The notes: generated from the letters alone by a model not told the origin. A stretch of 64,000 bases of DNA from Flavobacterium sediminilitoris (GCF_023008245.1 NZ_CP090145.1:2976001-3040000), one strand, 5' to 3'; counted from the first letter of the stretch, positions 50,192 to 59,257 are shown. Numbers and translations are program-made.

Positions 50192-51442
50192 TTATTCAAT
50201 TCCTTTCTCTAAACTTATTTTTTTAACTTTCGATAAATTATAAGTTATTCCAAAAAAGTGTCCAAATTTGAATTGAGTTTGCGTTGGTATTGTTCCTGAA
50301 TCACCAAGGTTATAAGAATTACCAACATTATAGGAATCTGCAATTCTTTCTACTTTTCCCATAGCAAGACCTGTTGTAAAAATAATACGCTCTTGTTTCC
50401 CTAATATAGCTCCAACACCTAACAAAAATTGAAACTTTTGATTGGCAGTTAGAGCTGCTCCAAAATTGATTGAAGGGACTATCCAAGAATTCATTCTTAT
50501 ATAAGTATTTACAGTAGAACCAAAAGCAAAATCATAGTCACCTCTATTTTTTAAAGTAATAATTTTATTTCCTGGAACTGTCAAATCATCCTTTGTGTCA
50601 AATTCACGATCATAAACTGAACTAAAAAATATCCCTGCACTGACATCAATTTTTAAACCCCCTTTAATCCAAATATTATAGGGCTTAGATGCAAAATTGA
50701 CATCTTCTTCTTTTGTTTCTTTGTCAAAACGTTTCAATTTAAATTCTATGGCATCAATATTTTGACCTTGAATATCAATTGGTAAGATGTATTGCTCTAA
50801 ATTAAAACTAAATAATTTTTTTATAATATTTCCAGTGCTTTTTTCAGCTTTATCTTTTGTTTTTAGTAAGCTTTTTTGTGTACTTAAATATTTGGCATCC
50901 TTTTTAAAATCTTCCAATTCATTGATTTGTTTATAATTAAATCCGTAAATCTTTTTACTAATTTTAAGAAATAATTCTCTTTTATCTTTATAATCATTTT
51001 CTTTTAGTACATCTTTTTGTTTCAAAATTTCATAGAGAGTTTCTACTTCAATATTTAATGAGTCAATGTATTCATTTAGTTTTTTATTATTGTCTATAAT
51101 ATTTTGAATAGTAGTTGTTGTCTCAATTAATTCTTTAATCTCTTCTTGTGAATTTTCATTATTTTTAACTTCATCAAGTTCTTTTTTTAGTTGTTTTTCA
51201 TCGTTAAAATAGGAAATACTTTTTGTGTTTATCTTATAATCATATTTTAATGGATTTCCATTTATTAATTGAATTGAAATCATATTTTTTGGTTTAACAG
51301 AAAGCCATTTAAAGTTATTTGTATTTGAAATACTATTTTCATTTGGCTTACCTAAATCGATCTTTATTATTTTGGTTTTTACTTGGCTATAACCAATAAT
51401 TCCAAAGAATAAAAAATATAGGATAAATGTTGTTGTTTTCAT
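50192..51442 (-). CDS. Secreted protein, probably outer-membrane barrel with coiled-coil region
   Basis: This 416-residue protein has a signal peptide (MKTTTFILYFLFFGIIGYSQ), a long helical/coiled-coil stretch at about residues 85-200 (ELDEVKNNENSQEEIKELIE), and a C-terminal beta-rich half. The latter (AGIFFSSVYDREF, FLLGVGAILGKQERIIFTTG, HFFGITYNLSKV) looks like an outer-membrane barrel. It is the last of three minus-strand genes divergent from the NarL-type two-component operon. No family is recognised. Confidence 0.78.
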   Translation of the reverse strand: MKTTTFILYFLFFGIIGYSQVKTKIIKIDLGKPNENSISNTNNFKWLSVKPKNMISIQLINGNPLKYDYKINTKSISYFNDEKQLKKELDEVKNNENSQEEIKELIETTTTIQNIIDNNKKLNEYIDSLNIEVETLYEILKQKDVLKENDYKDKRELFLKISKKIYGFNYKQINELEDFKKDAKYLSTQKSLLKTKDKAEKSTGNIIKKLFSFNLEQYILPIDIQGQNIDAIEFKLKRFDKETKEEDVNFASKPYNIWIKGGLKIDVSAGIFFSSVYDREFDTKDDLTVPGNKIITLKNRGDYDFAFGSTVNTYIRMNSWIVPSINFGAALTANQKFQFLLGVGAILGKQERIIFTTGLAMGKVERIADSYNVGNSYNLGDSGTIPTQTQFKFGHFFGITYNLSKVKKISLEKGIE

Positions 51443-51461
51443 AATATTAAAATTTTAATTG

Positions 51462-52211
51462 TTATTTTTTTAATTTGAATTCTCCTCCTTTTATGAGCCA
51501 TGAAATACCAAAGCATTCTACAGCAATAGTTTCTAGCCAAAAAGTAAGATGATGGGTTTTGTGAAAGTCATGAAATGAATTAGGAACAATTTTATTAAAA
51601 TAGTCGCTTCCTAAAAAGATTAAGATTATTGAAAAAATCATTATGACTCCAAGAATTCTATATATTTTATGTCTAAAATCAATTTGTTTTTTTGAATCTT
51701 CATAACCCTCACTTGTTTTTGTAAATCGAAAAATTGACATATAGGCTAACGACAATAAGAAAATTCCTGCGGATATGTAATGAGTGATTTCTCTAGTAGG
51801 GTCTTTTTCTAAAATAGTAATTATATGTTTTTTTGAAATATTTAAACAACCTTGTAGTAAGCTATCTGTGGGTAATAAAACAACAAGTAATGCAGAGATT
51901 CCTGTAATTGAAGAGATTATAAAATCGATGAAAACATTTCCTTTATACACAATAAAGAAAATAGCTAGTAAAGACATTATGGCAATAAATAGAGGACCCG
52001 ATTTTGTATAATAATAATGACTTATTGAAGGGAGTAATTCTTCTAAATCATCGGTTAAATAAAGTAGTAGAGGTAGTAATAAAGGCAATAGAATGCCTAA
52101 TATACCTATTAACCTTCGTAGCGTATAAGTACTTTTTAGCCATATATCTTTATCAGTATTATAATTAATATTAAGTAACTCATATTTATTGTTATGAATA
52201 GAGGTTTTCAT
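51462..52211 (-). CDS. Six-helix membrane protein (DUF998-like topology)
   Basis: This 249-residue protein has about six to seven transmembrane helices (LIGILGILLPLLLPLLLYL, GPLFIAIMSLLAIFFIVY, FIISSITGISALLVVLLPT, and others). A C-terminal FWLETIAVECFGISWLIKGG motif is also present. The topology recalls DUF998-type proteins, but the match is not certain. It lies 19 bases upstream of the barrel gene and 11 bases after the collar-domain gene, in one operon. Confidence 0.78.
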   Translation of the reverse strand: MKTSIHNNKYELLNINYNTDKDIWLKSTYTLRRLIGILGILLPLLLPLLLYLTDDLEELLPSISHYYYTKSGPLFIAIMSLLAIFFIVYKGNVFIDFIISSITGISALLVVLLPTDSLLQGCLNISKKHIITILEKDPTREITHYISAGIFLLSLAYMSIFRFTKTSEGYEDSKKQIDFRHKIYRILGVIMIFSIILIFLGSDYFNKIVPNSFHDFHKTHHLTFWLETIAVECFGISWLIKGGEFKLKK

Positions 52212-52222
52212 AATATTATGAT

Positions 52223-53485
52223 TTAATTAATTCTAACATAATAGTATACTGTAACATTTTTAGGTCTTGTTTCAGAACCACCTTTAGAATCAGTTTTTAA
52301 TTGTAGATATCCGGCCCAATTACCTGGATCAAGGTCTTCGCTAGCAGGATAACCATGATTTCTATGCCCTAATGTTAGTTTTTCAGTTGTATGAAAATGT
52401 GATTCGAAAATATCCTTTTGAAAATCACCTGCAACTCTATTTTGACCATCAACATCTTTTTGTTGCTCACTTACTTGATTTGTATAAAAAGGATCAAATT
52501 GATTTAACCCTCTTAAAAAAACACCTCGAAGATCTGGTGTATTAGACCTACCTGTTTTTCTTGTATACTTAGAAGTAGAAATAGTTCTTCCATCGGCAGG
52601 TGCCCATTTAGACTTGCTTGCATCCCAAGCACTAGAACTAACATTTTCAGTAATTTGAGAAAAACTATTCCAATCTAAAATAGAAGTAATTATTGATCCT
52701 ACTGGAAATTCTTTTTCAAAGCCAACATCGCTTCTTTCTACTAGATAAACTAAATTTTCTCTATCCGTATTTATGGATAAAATCAATTCGTTTTCAGGAT
52801 ATCTTTCACAGGAGATACTTATTTGATCGGGAATGTTTTCTCCAATAGCTATACCTTGTATGATTTTTGTACTCCCAATAACTTTAAAATCTTTAACTTT
52901 AGGCATAGGGTCTGTGCTTATACTTTTTTTATACTTAATATTGAAGATTACATTTTTTGGCGTTTCTATAATGTTTTCTATAAAAAAGCCACTTTTTTGA
53001 TTAATAGTAACACACTGAACATAAGCTTTTGCTAATTCAACATCTGGTACAGCAGTAACTGAAGATTTATAAAACTTTTCATCGATTTGCAATGATTTTG
53101 CTATCCTAATTTTTTCTTGAAATTTATCTATTTCATTTTCAGAGGCACCAAAATCAAGACCAATTTCTGAAATTAAACCAGATTCTCCTACTGGAATAAC
53201 TCCATTAACTCCTAAATTCCATTTGTTAGATTTAAAATGATCTTTAAAAGTTTGTGATTCAAAATATGTTTTTAAATCACTGTTAAACGAACTGGTTTCT
53301 GTTTTTAAAATATATTTATAAAGACCATCTTTTAATATTGGTAAACAATCATTATTTTGAGAATAAGTAATATTTAAGGCAAGAAGTGAAAGTAATAAAA
53401 AAGTAATTTTTACTTGATTATAAAATAATAAGATGTGGTTTAAATAAAAGTAATTAGCTTTTACTTGTTTTTCATTTTTTTTCAT
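52223..53485 (-). CDS. Secreted protein with phage tail-collar-like C-terminus
   Basis: This 420-residue protein has a long-n-region signal peptide (hydrophobic core VKITFLLLSLLALNITYS). The N-terminal half is unassigned. The C-terminus looks like a phage tail-collar/fibre-tip domain: VGSIITSILDWNSF, WAPADGRTI, PDLRGVFLRGLNQ, ESHFHTT and GGSETRPKNVTVYYYVRIN. There are no other phage genes around, so this is a bacterial surface protein that has captured the domain. It is the first gene of the operon that diverges from the two-component genes. Confidence 0.82.
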   Translation of the reverse strand: MKKNEKQVKANYFYLNHILLFYNQVKITFLLLSLLALNITYSQNNDCLPILKDGLYKYILKTETSSFNSDLKTYFESQTFKDHFKSNKWNLGVNGVIPVGESGLISEIGLDFGASENEIDKFQEKIRIAKSLQIDEKFYKSSVTAVPDVELAKAYVQCVTINQKSGFFIENIIETPKNVIFNIKYKKSISTDPMPKVKDFKVIGSTKIIQGIAIGENIPDQISISCERYPENELILSINTDRENLVYLVERSDVGFEKEFPVGSIITSILDWNSFSQITENVSSSAWDASKSKWAPADGRTISTSKYTRKTGRSNTPDLRGVFLRGLNQFDPFYTNQVSEQQKDVDGQNRVAGDFQKDIFESHFHTTEKLTLGHRNHGYPASEDLDPGNWAGYLQLKTDSKGGSETRPKNVTVYYYVRIN

Positions 53486-53539
53486 GATTTTAAAGTTTTA
53501 GTTATTGTTTCAAAGGTATCTACACAACACTATACCAAT

Positions 53540-53563
53540 CAATTACCCTTTCGGGTGATATTG
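53540..53563. promoter_or_regulatory. Operator copy 1 (ACCC-N4-GGGT) in the divergent promoter
   Basis: This is a 24-bp site containing ACCCTTTCGGGT. It is the mirror image of 53632-53655 with a single mismatch. It lies 55 bases before the collar gene start. The site is likely bound by the NarL-type regulator encoded next door. Confidence 0.75.
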
Positions 53564-53631
53564 GTTACATTCCAATTCTTTTTTAAATAGTTTATTTCTT
53601 TTAAGATTTGTACATTTATTACTAATTTCCT

Positions 53632-53655
53632 CAATATCACCCAAAAGGGTAATTG
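53632..53655. promoter_or_regulatory. Operator copy 2 (ACCC-N4-GGGT) in the divergent promoter
   Basis: This 24-bp inverted copy of 53540-53563 lies 46 bases before the response regulator start. Together the two sites face both promoters symmetrically, with centres 92 bp apart. Confidence 0.75.
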
Positions 53656-53701
53656 TGTATGATTTGTTTATTGCTCAACTTTGTCCTGAAAATGTAACAA
53701 C

Positions 53702-54331
53702 ATGAAAATTAGAATTGCCATAGTAGAAGATGATAAAAACTATAACCAAGCTTTGAAGAAGATCATCGATTTTCAAAAAGATATGGAATGTGTAGCTCAA
53801 TTTTATAATGGCAAAACGGCTTTATCAGAATTGGAAGATTTAGAACCAGACGTGGTTTTAATGGATATTCAATTACAAGATCTATCAGGTATTGATATTG
53901 TGTTTCAATTGACAGAAACAATGCCTAACACTACTTTTGTAATGTGTACGAGTTTTGAAAATGATGAGAAAATATTTTCAGCCTTGCGTGCAGGTGCTAG
54001 TGGTTATCTCGTAAAAGGAGAACCAATGGATAAAATTATACAAGCCATACAAGAAGCTCATAAAGGAGGTGCACCCATGAGTTTTGCGATTGCCAAACGT
54101 GTTTTACATCATTTTCAAGAATCTAAAATACAGATTCAAAGTATTGCGTTACTTACCGTAACCGAAAAAGAAGTCCTAGAATTGCTAGCACAAGGGCTGC
54201 TCTACAAAGAAATTGCCGATAAAAAGTGTGTCACCATTGACACCATTAAAAAGCATATTGGCAATATTTATAGAAAGTTGCAGGTAAACAACAAAATTGA
54301 AGCGATTAATAAGTTAAACCACAAAAAATAG
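53702..54331 (+). CDS. NarL/LuxR-type response regulator
   Basis: This 209-residue protein has a receiver domain with D55 (VVLMDIQLQD) and a LuxR-type HTH at about 145-205 (LTVTEKEVLELLAQGLLYKE, TIDTIKKHIGNIYRKLQV). Its cognate kinase is the HisKA_3-type protein encoded three genes downstream. The symmetric ACCC-N4-GGGT operators upstream are its likely binding sites, so it should regulate both its own operon and the divergent envelope genes. Confidence 0.94.
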   Translation: MKIRIAIVEDDKNYNQALKKIIDFQKDMECVAQFYNGKTALSELEDLEPDVVLMDIQLQDLSGIDIVFQLTETMPNTTFVMCTSFENDEKIFSALRAGASGYLVKGEPMDKIIQAIQEAHKGGAPMSFAIAKRVLHHFQESKIQIQSIALLTVTEKEVLELLAQGLLYKEIADKKCVTIDTIKKHIGNIYRKLQVNNKIEAINKLNHKK

Positions 54332-54336
54332 AAATT

Positions 54337-55044
54337 ATGGGTAAGCAAAAATTACAAGAGAAAAGTATTAATAAAGCATTTTTGGATATATTAAAAATTG
54401 ATTTCCTTGATATCATGCCTGATGAAAGATTTCAACCAAGACATATAAGATTAGAAAACAAGAATATTAAAAACATGAAATATAATTTTTCAATCAATGC
54501 AGAAAGTTTTATTAACAAAATAATTGATTCTTATAAGAGTTTAGATGTTAAAATAAAAAATATTACAAACTACTTTAAAATCCACTTCATTGAAGATGAT
54601 AATAAAAAACTTTCTATTTGTTTTTCTATTTCTTCATTAGAAAATATGGAAATAGGTGAAGAAGACATTTTTTTTAAAATTGATGGTAATGATGAATTAG
54701 AAAAACTTGAAAAAGATAATAATGGAGAAATACCATATTTTAAAAAAAGGCGTCAAGGATTTCAAGATAATTTACTAAAAGATATTAATTTAAATACTAA
54801 AATTAATGGTCAAGAAATGGAAAATACTGAAGTAATTAGTTTTAAACTTAAAGACGTTTATTTGTTTATCATTAGTCATTTTTTATTAGAAAATGATTAT
54901 TCAAAGCTATATTTTCAAATGATAATTTTTGAGGAAGAATTTAGCGAAAAAAAGTATCGAAATAAATTGAGTTGTGTTGTTCGTGCAAAAAATAATTATC
55001 AAAAGCAAGGCGAAGCCTTCGATTTCGGAACTATTTACCCATAA
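54337..55044 (+). CDS. Hypothetical cytosolic protein in the two-component operon
   Basis: This 235-residue protein has no signal peptide or membrane segment. It has mixed alpha/beta composition with stretches LSICFSISSLENMEIGEEDI and NKLSCVVRAKNNYQKQGEAF. No family is recognised. It lies 5 bases after the response regulator and 3 bases before the next gene, so it is a fixed part of the operon. Confidence 0.75.
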   Translation: MGKQKLQEKSINKAFLDILKIDFLDIMPDERFQPRHIRLENKNIKNMKYNFSINAESFINKIIDSYKSLDVKIKNITNYFKIHFIEDDNKKLSICFSISSLENMEIGEEDIFFKIDGNDELEKLEKDNNGEIPYFKKRRQGFQDNLLKDINLNTKINGQEMENTEVISFKLKDVYLFIISHFLLENDYSKLYFQMIIFEEEFSEKKYRNKLSCVVRAKNNYQKQGEAFDFGTIYP

Positions 55045-55047
55045 CAC

Positions 55048-55692
55048 ATGGAAATATTACAACTTTTATATTTAAGTTGTTTACTAGTAACAACAACAAA
55101 AGCACTAGTTTTGAGCTTGAAGTATTTCCTTCGAGCTCAAAACTTTTTAGTAATTTATTTAGTAATCACACTTTTTTTAGAAGTTTTTGGATTGATTAAA
55201 ACCCATCTGAAACAATTTGACTATGCTATTTATTTTAATCTTTATGCTGTTTTTTGCATTATTTTCTTTAGTTTTTATTTCTCAAAGGTTTTCATTGGAA
55301 TATTAAAAAAAATACTCCTAATAGTAAGTTGTATTTTATTATGCTATATCTTTTTTTATGTTGATTTTCTAAGCCAACAATTTATAACTGAATTGGGAAT
55401 ATTAGTTGCTCTATTTTATATTTTTAATGCTATTTTATGGTTTTATCAAAAACTAAAACTACCTGTTGAAGAAAAAATCACTAATGATCCTAACTTTTGG
55501 ATTGCAACAGCTTTGCTTTTATGGAGTACGTATATTATTTTTAGATTTACACCCATGTATTTATTTGAAAAAGAGGATTTGTTTTTCTTAGGAATTTTAA
55601 GAAAAATAAGCTTAGTAGTTAATTTGGTAATGTATTTATTATTTTATATAGCTTTAGTAAAATATGGAGCTATAGCTAAAAAAGTAAACTAA
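55048..55692 (+). CDS. Six- to seven-helix membrane protein, likely sensor partner
   Basis: This 214-residue protein is almost wholly membrane-embedded (about seven helices: LLYLSCLLVTTTKALVL, FLVIYLVITLFLEVFGLI, LFLIVSCILLCYIFF, and others). Its stop shares a base with the start of the histidine kinase gene. The kinase itself has only one membrane helix, so this protein may be the actual sensor that the kinase reads. This is inference from coupling and topology. Confidence 0.82.
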   Translation: MEILQLLYLSCLLVTTTKALVLSLKYFLRAQNFLVIYLVITLFLEVFGLIKTHLKQFDYAIYFNLYAVFCIIFFSFYFSKVFIGILKKILLIVSCILLCYIFFYVDFLSQQFITELGILVALFYIFNAILWFYQKLKLPVEEKITNDPNFWIATALLLWSTYIIFRFTPMYLFEKEDLFFLGILRKISLVVNLVMYLLFYIALVKYGAIAKKVN

Positions 55693-56486
55693 TGAACGAA
55701 CTTCCACACGAAATAAAGCTTACCTATATCATTGCTATCATTGTAATGCTACTTTTTGTTGGGTTTATCATTATGGTGGTTTTTGTTTATAATAAAAAGC
55801 AACTGATTCAGCAGCAGGAAAATAAAATTAAAGAGAGTGAGTTCCAAAATCAATTATTACAAAAGGAATTAGAGCGTCAAAAAGCGATACAAGTAGAAAG
55901 AGAGCGTATTTCACAAGATATGCATGATGATTTAGGTGCTGGAATTTCGGCTATAAAGTTACAAGCTGAATTCTTAAAATATAAAATTAAAGAGGAAAGT
56001 TATATTGAAGATTTAGAAGCCATTATTACCACTTCGGAAGATATGAATTTGGCTATGCGAGAAATTCTTTGGAGTTTAAATTCTCAGCATGATACTATTG
56101 GTAACTTTATAGACTATACTAGTTTGTATGTTGAGCGTTTTTTAGATAAAACAGGAATAACATTACAATTGGATTCCAATATAATAGAGAGCGAAACCAA
56201 TTTGCCTGTAAAAGCTAGAAGAAATCTTTTCTTAGTAGTTAAAGAAGCGGTTCATAATGTTTATAAACACAGTCAAGCAAAAAACATAAACATTCAATTT
56301 AAACAAACATCAGTTGATTTTAAGGTTGAGGTAATTGATGATGGCATTGGCTTGTCTGAGGCAATTAAAAAAGGAAATGGCTTAACCAATATGGAATTGA
56401 GAATGGAAAAAATTGATGGTAAATTTGAAATTAGTAAAACAACAAAAGGAACTCATTTGTTATTTCAATATACCTTTACAGCTTAA
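55692..56486 (+). CDS. HisKA_3-type sensor histidine kinase
   Basis: This 264-residue protein has one N-terminal membrane helix (about 10-33), a short coiled coil, and the dimerisation box with H78 (ERERISQDMHDDLGAGI). An ATPase domain follows (VKEAVHNVYKHSQA, DDGIGLSEAIKKGNGLTNM). No sensor domain is present, consistent with sensing through the preceding membrane protein. It is the last gene of the operon and runs 4 bases into the convergent tatD gene. Confidence 0.93.
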   Translation: MNELPHEIKLTYIIAIIVMLLFVGFIIMVVFVYNKKQLIQQQENKIKESEFQNQLLQKELERQKAIQVERERISQDMHDDLGAGISAIKLQAEFLKYKIKEESYIEDLEAIITTSEDMNLAMREILWSLNSQHDTIGNFIDYTSLYVERFLDKTGITLQLDSNIIESETNLPVKARRNLFLVVKEAVHNVYKHSQAKNINIQFKQTSVDFKVEVIDDGIGLSEAIKKGNGLTNMELRMEKIDGKFEISKTTKGTHLLFQYTFTA

Positions 56487-57283
56487 ATCCTAAAGAAATC
56501 TTTTGCGTTTTTTGTAGTTGCCAAAGCTACTTCTTCCAAAGAAATCCCTTTAAAATGAGCAACAGTTTGTGCAACATAAGGTAGAAAAGCAGGTTCATTT
56601 CTACGTTCGTGATACTTGGTAAGACTTGTTTTAGGAACATTTTTGGGTAACATAAAAGGAGCATCGGTCTCAATCATTATTTTGTCTAATGGAACATACT
56701 TTACTACTTCTTCTAAATGAGCAAATCGTTTGGTATCGTTAATAGCTCCTGTGAAACCTAAATAAAATCCGTTATCTAGATACGTTTTGGCTTCTTGTAA
56801 AGTTCCTGTAAAACAATGTACAATTGCTTTTGGCAATTGCGGTAAATAGTCTTTAGTTACAGCCATGAAACGTGTAAAAGCAGCTCTTTCATGTAAGAAA
56901 AGCGGTTTTTGTACTTCGACTGCTAATGCTAATTGCGTTCGATAACACTTTTCTTGTTGGTCTCGTGGTGAAAAATCCCTGTCAAAATCGAGTCCGCATT
57001 CTCCAACAGCAACTACGTGTGGTAATTGTACTAATTTTCGAAGCTCTGAAATACTTTGGTTATTAAAACTTTTAGCATCATGCGGATGAATGCCAGCGGT
57101 TGAAAATAGGGTAGAAGGGTATTCTTTTGCTATTGTAGCTGCTGTTTTACTACCCTGTACACTTGTTCCTGTCAGTATCATTTGCGATACGTCATTGTCT
57201 AAAGCATTTTGAATGATAGTGTCTGTATCATTCTGGAATTGCCTATTTGTTAGGTTGATTCCGATGTCTATGTAATTCTTCAT
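56483..57283 (-). CDS. TatD-family metal-dependent hydrolase
   Basis: This is 266 residues from the start at 57283 (MKNYIDIGINLTNRQFQNDT). The longer frame would run back through a palindromic repeat and is rejected. Family motifs include AGIHPHDAK, VAVGECGLDFDRDFSP, LFLHERAAF, HCFTGTLQEAKTYLDNG and MIETDAPFMLPK. TatD proteins are metal-dependent 3'-5' exonucleases or deoxyribonucleases, also active on RNA. A copy of the RNA-repair dyad lies upstream, suggesting co-regulation with the ligase. Confidence 0.94.
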   Translation of the reverse strand: MKNYIDIGINLTNRQFQNDTDTIIQNALDNDVSQMILTGTSVQGSKTAATIAKEYPSTLFSTAGIHPHDAKSFNNQSISELRKLVQLPHVVAVGECGLDFDRDFSPRDQQEKCYRTQLALAVEVQKPLFLHERAAFTRFMAVTKDYLPQLPKAIVHCFTGTLQEAKTYLDNGFYLGFTGAINDTKRFAHLEEVVKYVPLDKIMIETDAPFMLPKNVPKTSLTKYHERRNEPAFLPYVAQTVAHFKGISLEEVALATTKNAKDFFRI

Positions 57284-57301
57284 ATTTATTATTTTATATT
57301 T

Positions 57302-57336
57302 TATATCTGACAGGTTTTTAAAACCTGTCAGATATA
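57302..57336. repeat. Perfect palindrome with ACCTGTCAGAT arms
   Basis: TATATCTGACAGGTTTT folds perfectly against its complement. A related sequence is at 61295-61323 (CCTGACAGG). It is probably a flavobacterial palindromic repeat rather than a gene-specific site, and it lies in the tatD leader. Confidence 0.75.
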
Positions 57337-57343
57337 GTTGCAA

Positions 57344-57379
57344 CAAATATTAGTAGGAAGTACGCAATTATTTTACGTT
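57344..57379 (-). promoter_or_regulatory. RNA-repair dyad operator, copy 2 (tatD)
   Basis: TACGCAATTATTTTACGTT at 57361-57379, with a minus-strand TTTG whose distal base is at 57344, 26 bp from the dyad centre. It has the same geometry as at 50119 and 60366. Confidence 0.7.
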
Positions 57380-57397
57380 GATACAATATTTAATAAA

Positions 57398-57853
57398 TTA
57401 TTCTAAATTAGTCCATTCTTTGTTTTGGAAATCCCAATATAATTGATTTTTAAAATTCATTTCCAATAAAAATTCAAATCCTTCTTGTAAAGAATTACCT
57501 AATTTAGAGAGCATTTCATCGTATAAATAAATAGTTAAATTGTTATCACATAAGATCATGGTATTTTCTTTTAACCAATCTCCAATTTTATATAATTCAA
57601 CATCGCATAAGTTTTTAAAAATTATAGTTTGATTTTTTAATAATCTAGTAGAAAAATCATATTCGTTAAAATGATCACTTTCATAAGGTTTTAAAATTAA
57701 ATCTCCATATTCAAATAAAAAATTTCTAATGGTTTCTGGAAAATGTTTCAAATCTTTTACTTTTAAATATCGATTACTTATATCTCTATTTTCATACCAA
57801 CCTGCTTTTATAAAAGATGTTTTTAATTTTTCATTTAATATAATCTTTTCCAT
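57398..57853 (-). CDS. SUKH-3-like immunity protein
   Basis: This 151-residue protein begins with the SUKH-3 pattern KTSFIKAGWYENRDIS and has PETIRNFLFEYGDLILKPYE and a terminal LLEMNFKNQLYWDFQN. SUKH-3 proteins usually neutralise nuclease toxins. No toxin gene is adjacent, so here it may have been recruited to the RNA-repair neighbourhood. It lies 5 bases after the upstream gene on the same strand. Confidence 0.8.
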   Translation of the reverse strand: MEKIILNEKLKTSFIKAGWYENRDISNRYLKVKDLKHFPETIRNFLFEYGDLILKPYESDHFNEYDFSTRLLKNQTIIFKNLCDVELYKIGDWLKENTMILCDNNLTIYLYDEMLSKLGNSLQEGFEFLLEMNFKNQLYWDFQNKEWTNLE

Positions 57854-57858
57854 TTTAT

Positions 57859-58542
57859 TTACTCATTTAAAAATTGTTCCAGAAAACCTATAAATTGCTT
57901 TCCATCGCTACTCCATCGCATGCCTTGTCCGTTTGCAATTCTAATTTCGTAAACTAAACCGTGTTTGTAATGAAAAAAAACATTCCACCAAGTTTGATTT
58001 TCTATAATATAATCAATTTGCTTCTTTATCGTAATTTCTTTTTCTTTCTGATTACCTTTTAAAGTTTCGAAAATGCTTTCTGGATAACGACCTACATGCT
58101 TTTCCCAAGCTTTTACTACTACTGTTGTTTCTTTGTTTAAAGGTAGAAAGCAACTCTCTAATAGTATATTTCGCAAAGGAGGAATAGCTGTTTCATCTTG
58201 CATACTTGCAGAAGTAATACGTTGCCCCATGAGTAATAACAATTCTTTAAAAGGAGTTTTTTCAAGTAGTTGACTAACAATTTTTGGTTCAACAAACTCA
58301 TTTTCATTAGCAAACACCTTTTTAAATTGGTTCAAAGCTTTTGCAAAATCTTGTTGTATTTCTTCTTCAAAATAGGGCAATCTGGTTTCGCTTGATGTCG
58401 AGTTTAATTGAATAAACAATTGTTTGGCAAAAAAAGACATCATCTCATCTTGTAGAAGAGCTTGATGTTTTATCGCCCAATCTTCTGAAATAAAGGCCTT
58501 TGCTGCTACCAGTGTTTTATGTAAGTTTTCTTGGGTGATCAT
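57859..58542 (-). CDS. Hypothetical protein in RNA-repair cluster
   Basis: This 227-residue protein is helical, soluble and without known motifs (e.g. KELLLLMGQRITSASMQDET, QTWWNVFFHYKHGLVYEIRI). It is encoded 5 bases before the SUKH-3-like gene and 7 bases after the DUF434-like gene, so the three form one operon. The function is unknown. Confidence 0.75.
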   Translation of the reverse strand: MITQENLHKTLVAAKAFISEDWAIKHQALLQDEMMSFFAKQLFIQLNSTSSETRLPYFEEEIQQDFAKALNQFKKVFANENEFVEPKIVSQLLEKTPFKELLLLMGQRITSASMQDETAIPPLRNILLESCFLPLNKETTVVVKAWEKHVGRYPESIFETLKGNQKEKEITIKKQIDYIIENQTWWNVFFHYKHGLVYEIRIANGQGMRWSSDGKQFIGFLEQFLNE

Positions 58543-58549
58543 TATCTGG

Positions 58550-59257
58550 TTAAAAAATCGTTTTACTGTCTATTTTTGTTTCAATTAAATAGGATGTCAA
58601 ATTAAACCAATTAATTGCTTTATCCAAAACAATTCCGTCAGAAGAAGCTACTATTTGATTGGAGTTTACAAGGGCTTGATCGGCATTATCTTCTAAGATT
58701 ACTTGCCAATTTAAATTATGGTCTGACGCTTTAGCTTCTATTTTAGCTTTAATTCGTCCACTGTTTGAAACTTGTTTATCGAAAATCCAAACGAGTCGCT
58801 GTAATTTACTTTCATTGTAAAAATGTACTACTAAATCAATAGCCTTTTCGGTTTGACTGACGGTTTTATAATTCCCATGAACGCTCGATAAATCGCGATA
58901 ACAAGTATCTTGTCCTTTGAAAATGTATCCATTAGACAAGGTACTTTCTAATAAAATTAGAATATTGAATCCATCGATTACTAGTGTTTTGTTTTCCAAG
59001 GTCTCAAATACTACTTCTTTTGCTTTACGAATTCTTAATTGTTCGTTAGAAGCACTCATGCCTTGTACAGCTTTTTGTTGGCGACTGGCTAATTTATAAC
59101 GTGTTCCTACAGTAAACAAGGCATTTTTCTCAGAATAACCTCTGGTTAATAGATAATTCATATCGACTAGGGCTTCTTTTAGGCTTTCTTTGAATTTGGG
59201 TGTGCCAAAAAAGAAATCGTCTTTGGCTTCTTTTCCTCTATTGCTTTGTTTTGACAT
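58550..59257 (-). CDS. DUF434/DUF5616-like protein (NYN/PIN-like fold)
   Basis: This 235-residue protein has an N-terminal helical domain (KEALVDMNYLLTRGYSEKNA). The C-terminal domain begins VIDGFNILILLESTL and includes VWIFDKQVSNSGRIKAKIE and EDNADQALVNSNQIVASSDG. Conserved acidic residues in these strands resemble NYN/PIN-type nucleases. I recall this as DUF434 plus DUF5616. It lies next to RNA ligases, so RNA cleavage or binding is plausible but not shown. Confidence 0.8.
   Translation of the reverse strand: MSKQSNRGKEAKDDFFFGTPKFKESLKEALVDMNYLLTRGYSEKNALFTVGTRYKLASRQQKAVQGMSASNEQLRIRKAKEVVFETLENKTLVIDGFNILILLESTLSNGYIFKGQDTCYRDLSSVHGNYKTVSQTEKAIDLVVHFYNESKLQRLVWIFDKQVSNSGRIKAKIEAKASDHNLNWQVILEDNADQALVNSNQIVASSDGIVLDKAINWFNLTSYLIETKIDSKTIF

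Noticed and set aside
52223-53485. Prophage remnant
   Set aside because: Only the tail-collar domain looks phage-like. The protein has its own signal peptide, and neighbours are envelope and signalling genes with no capsid, terminase or portal.
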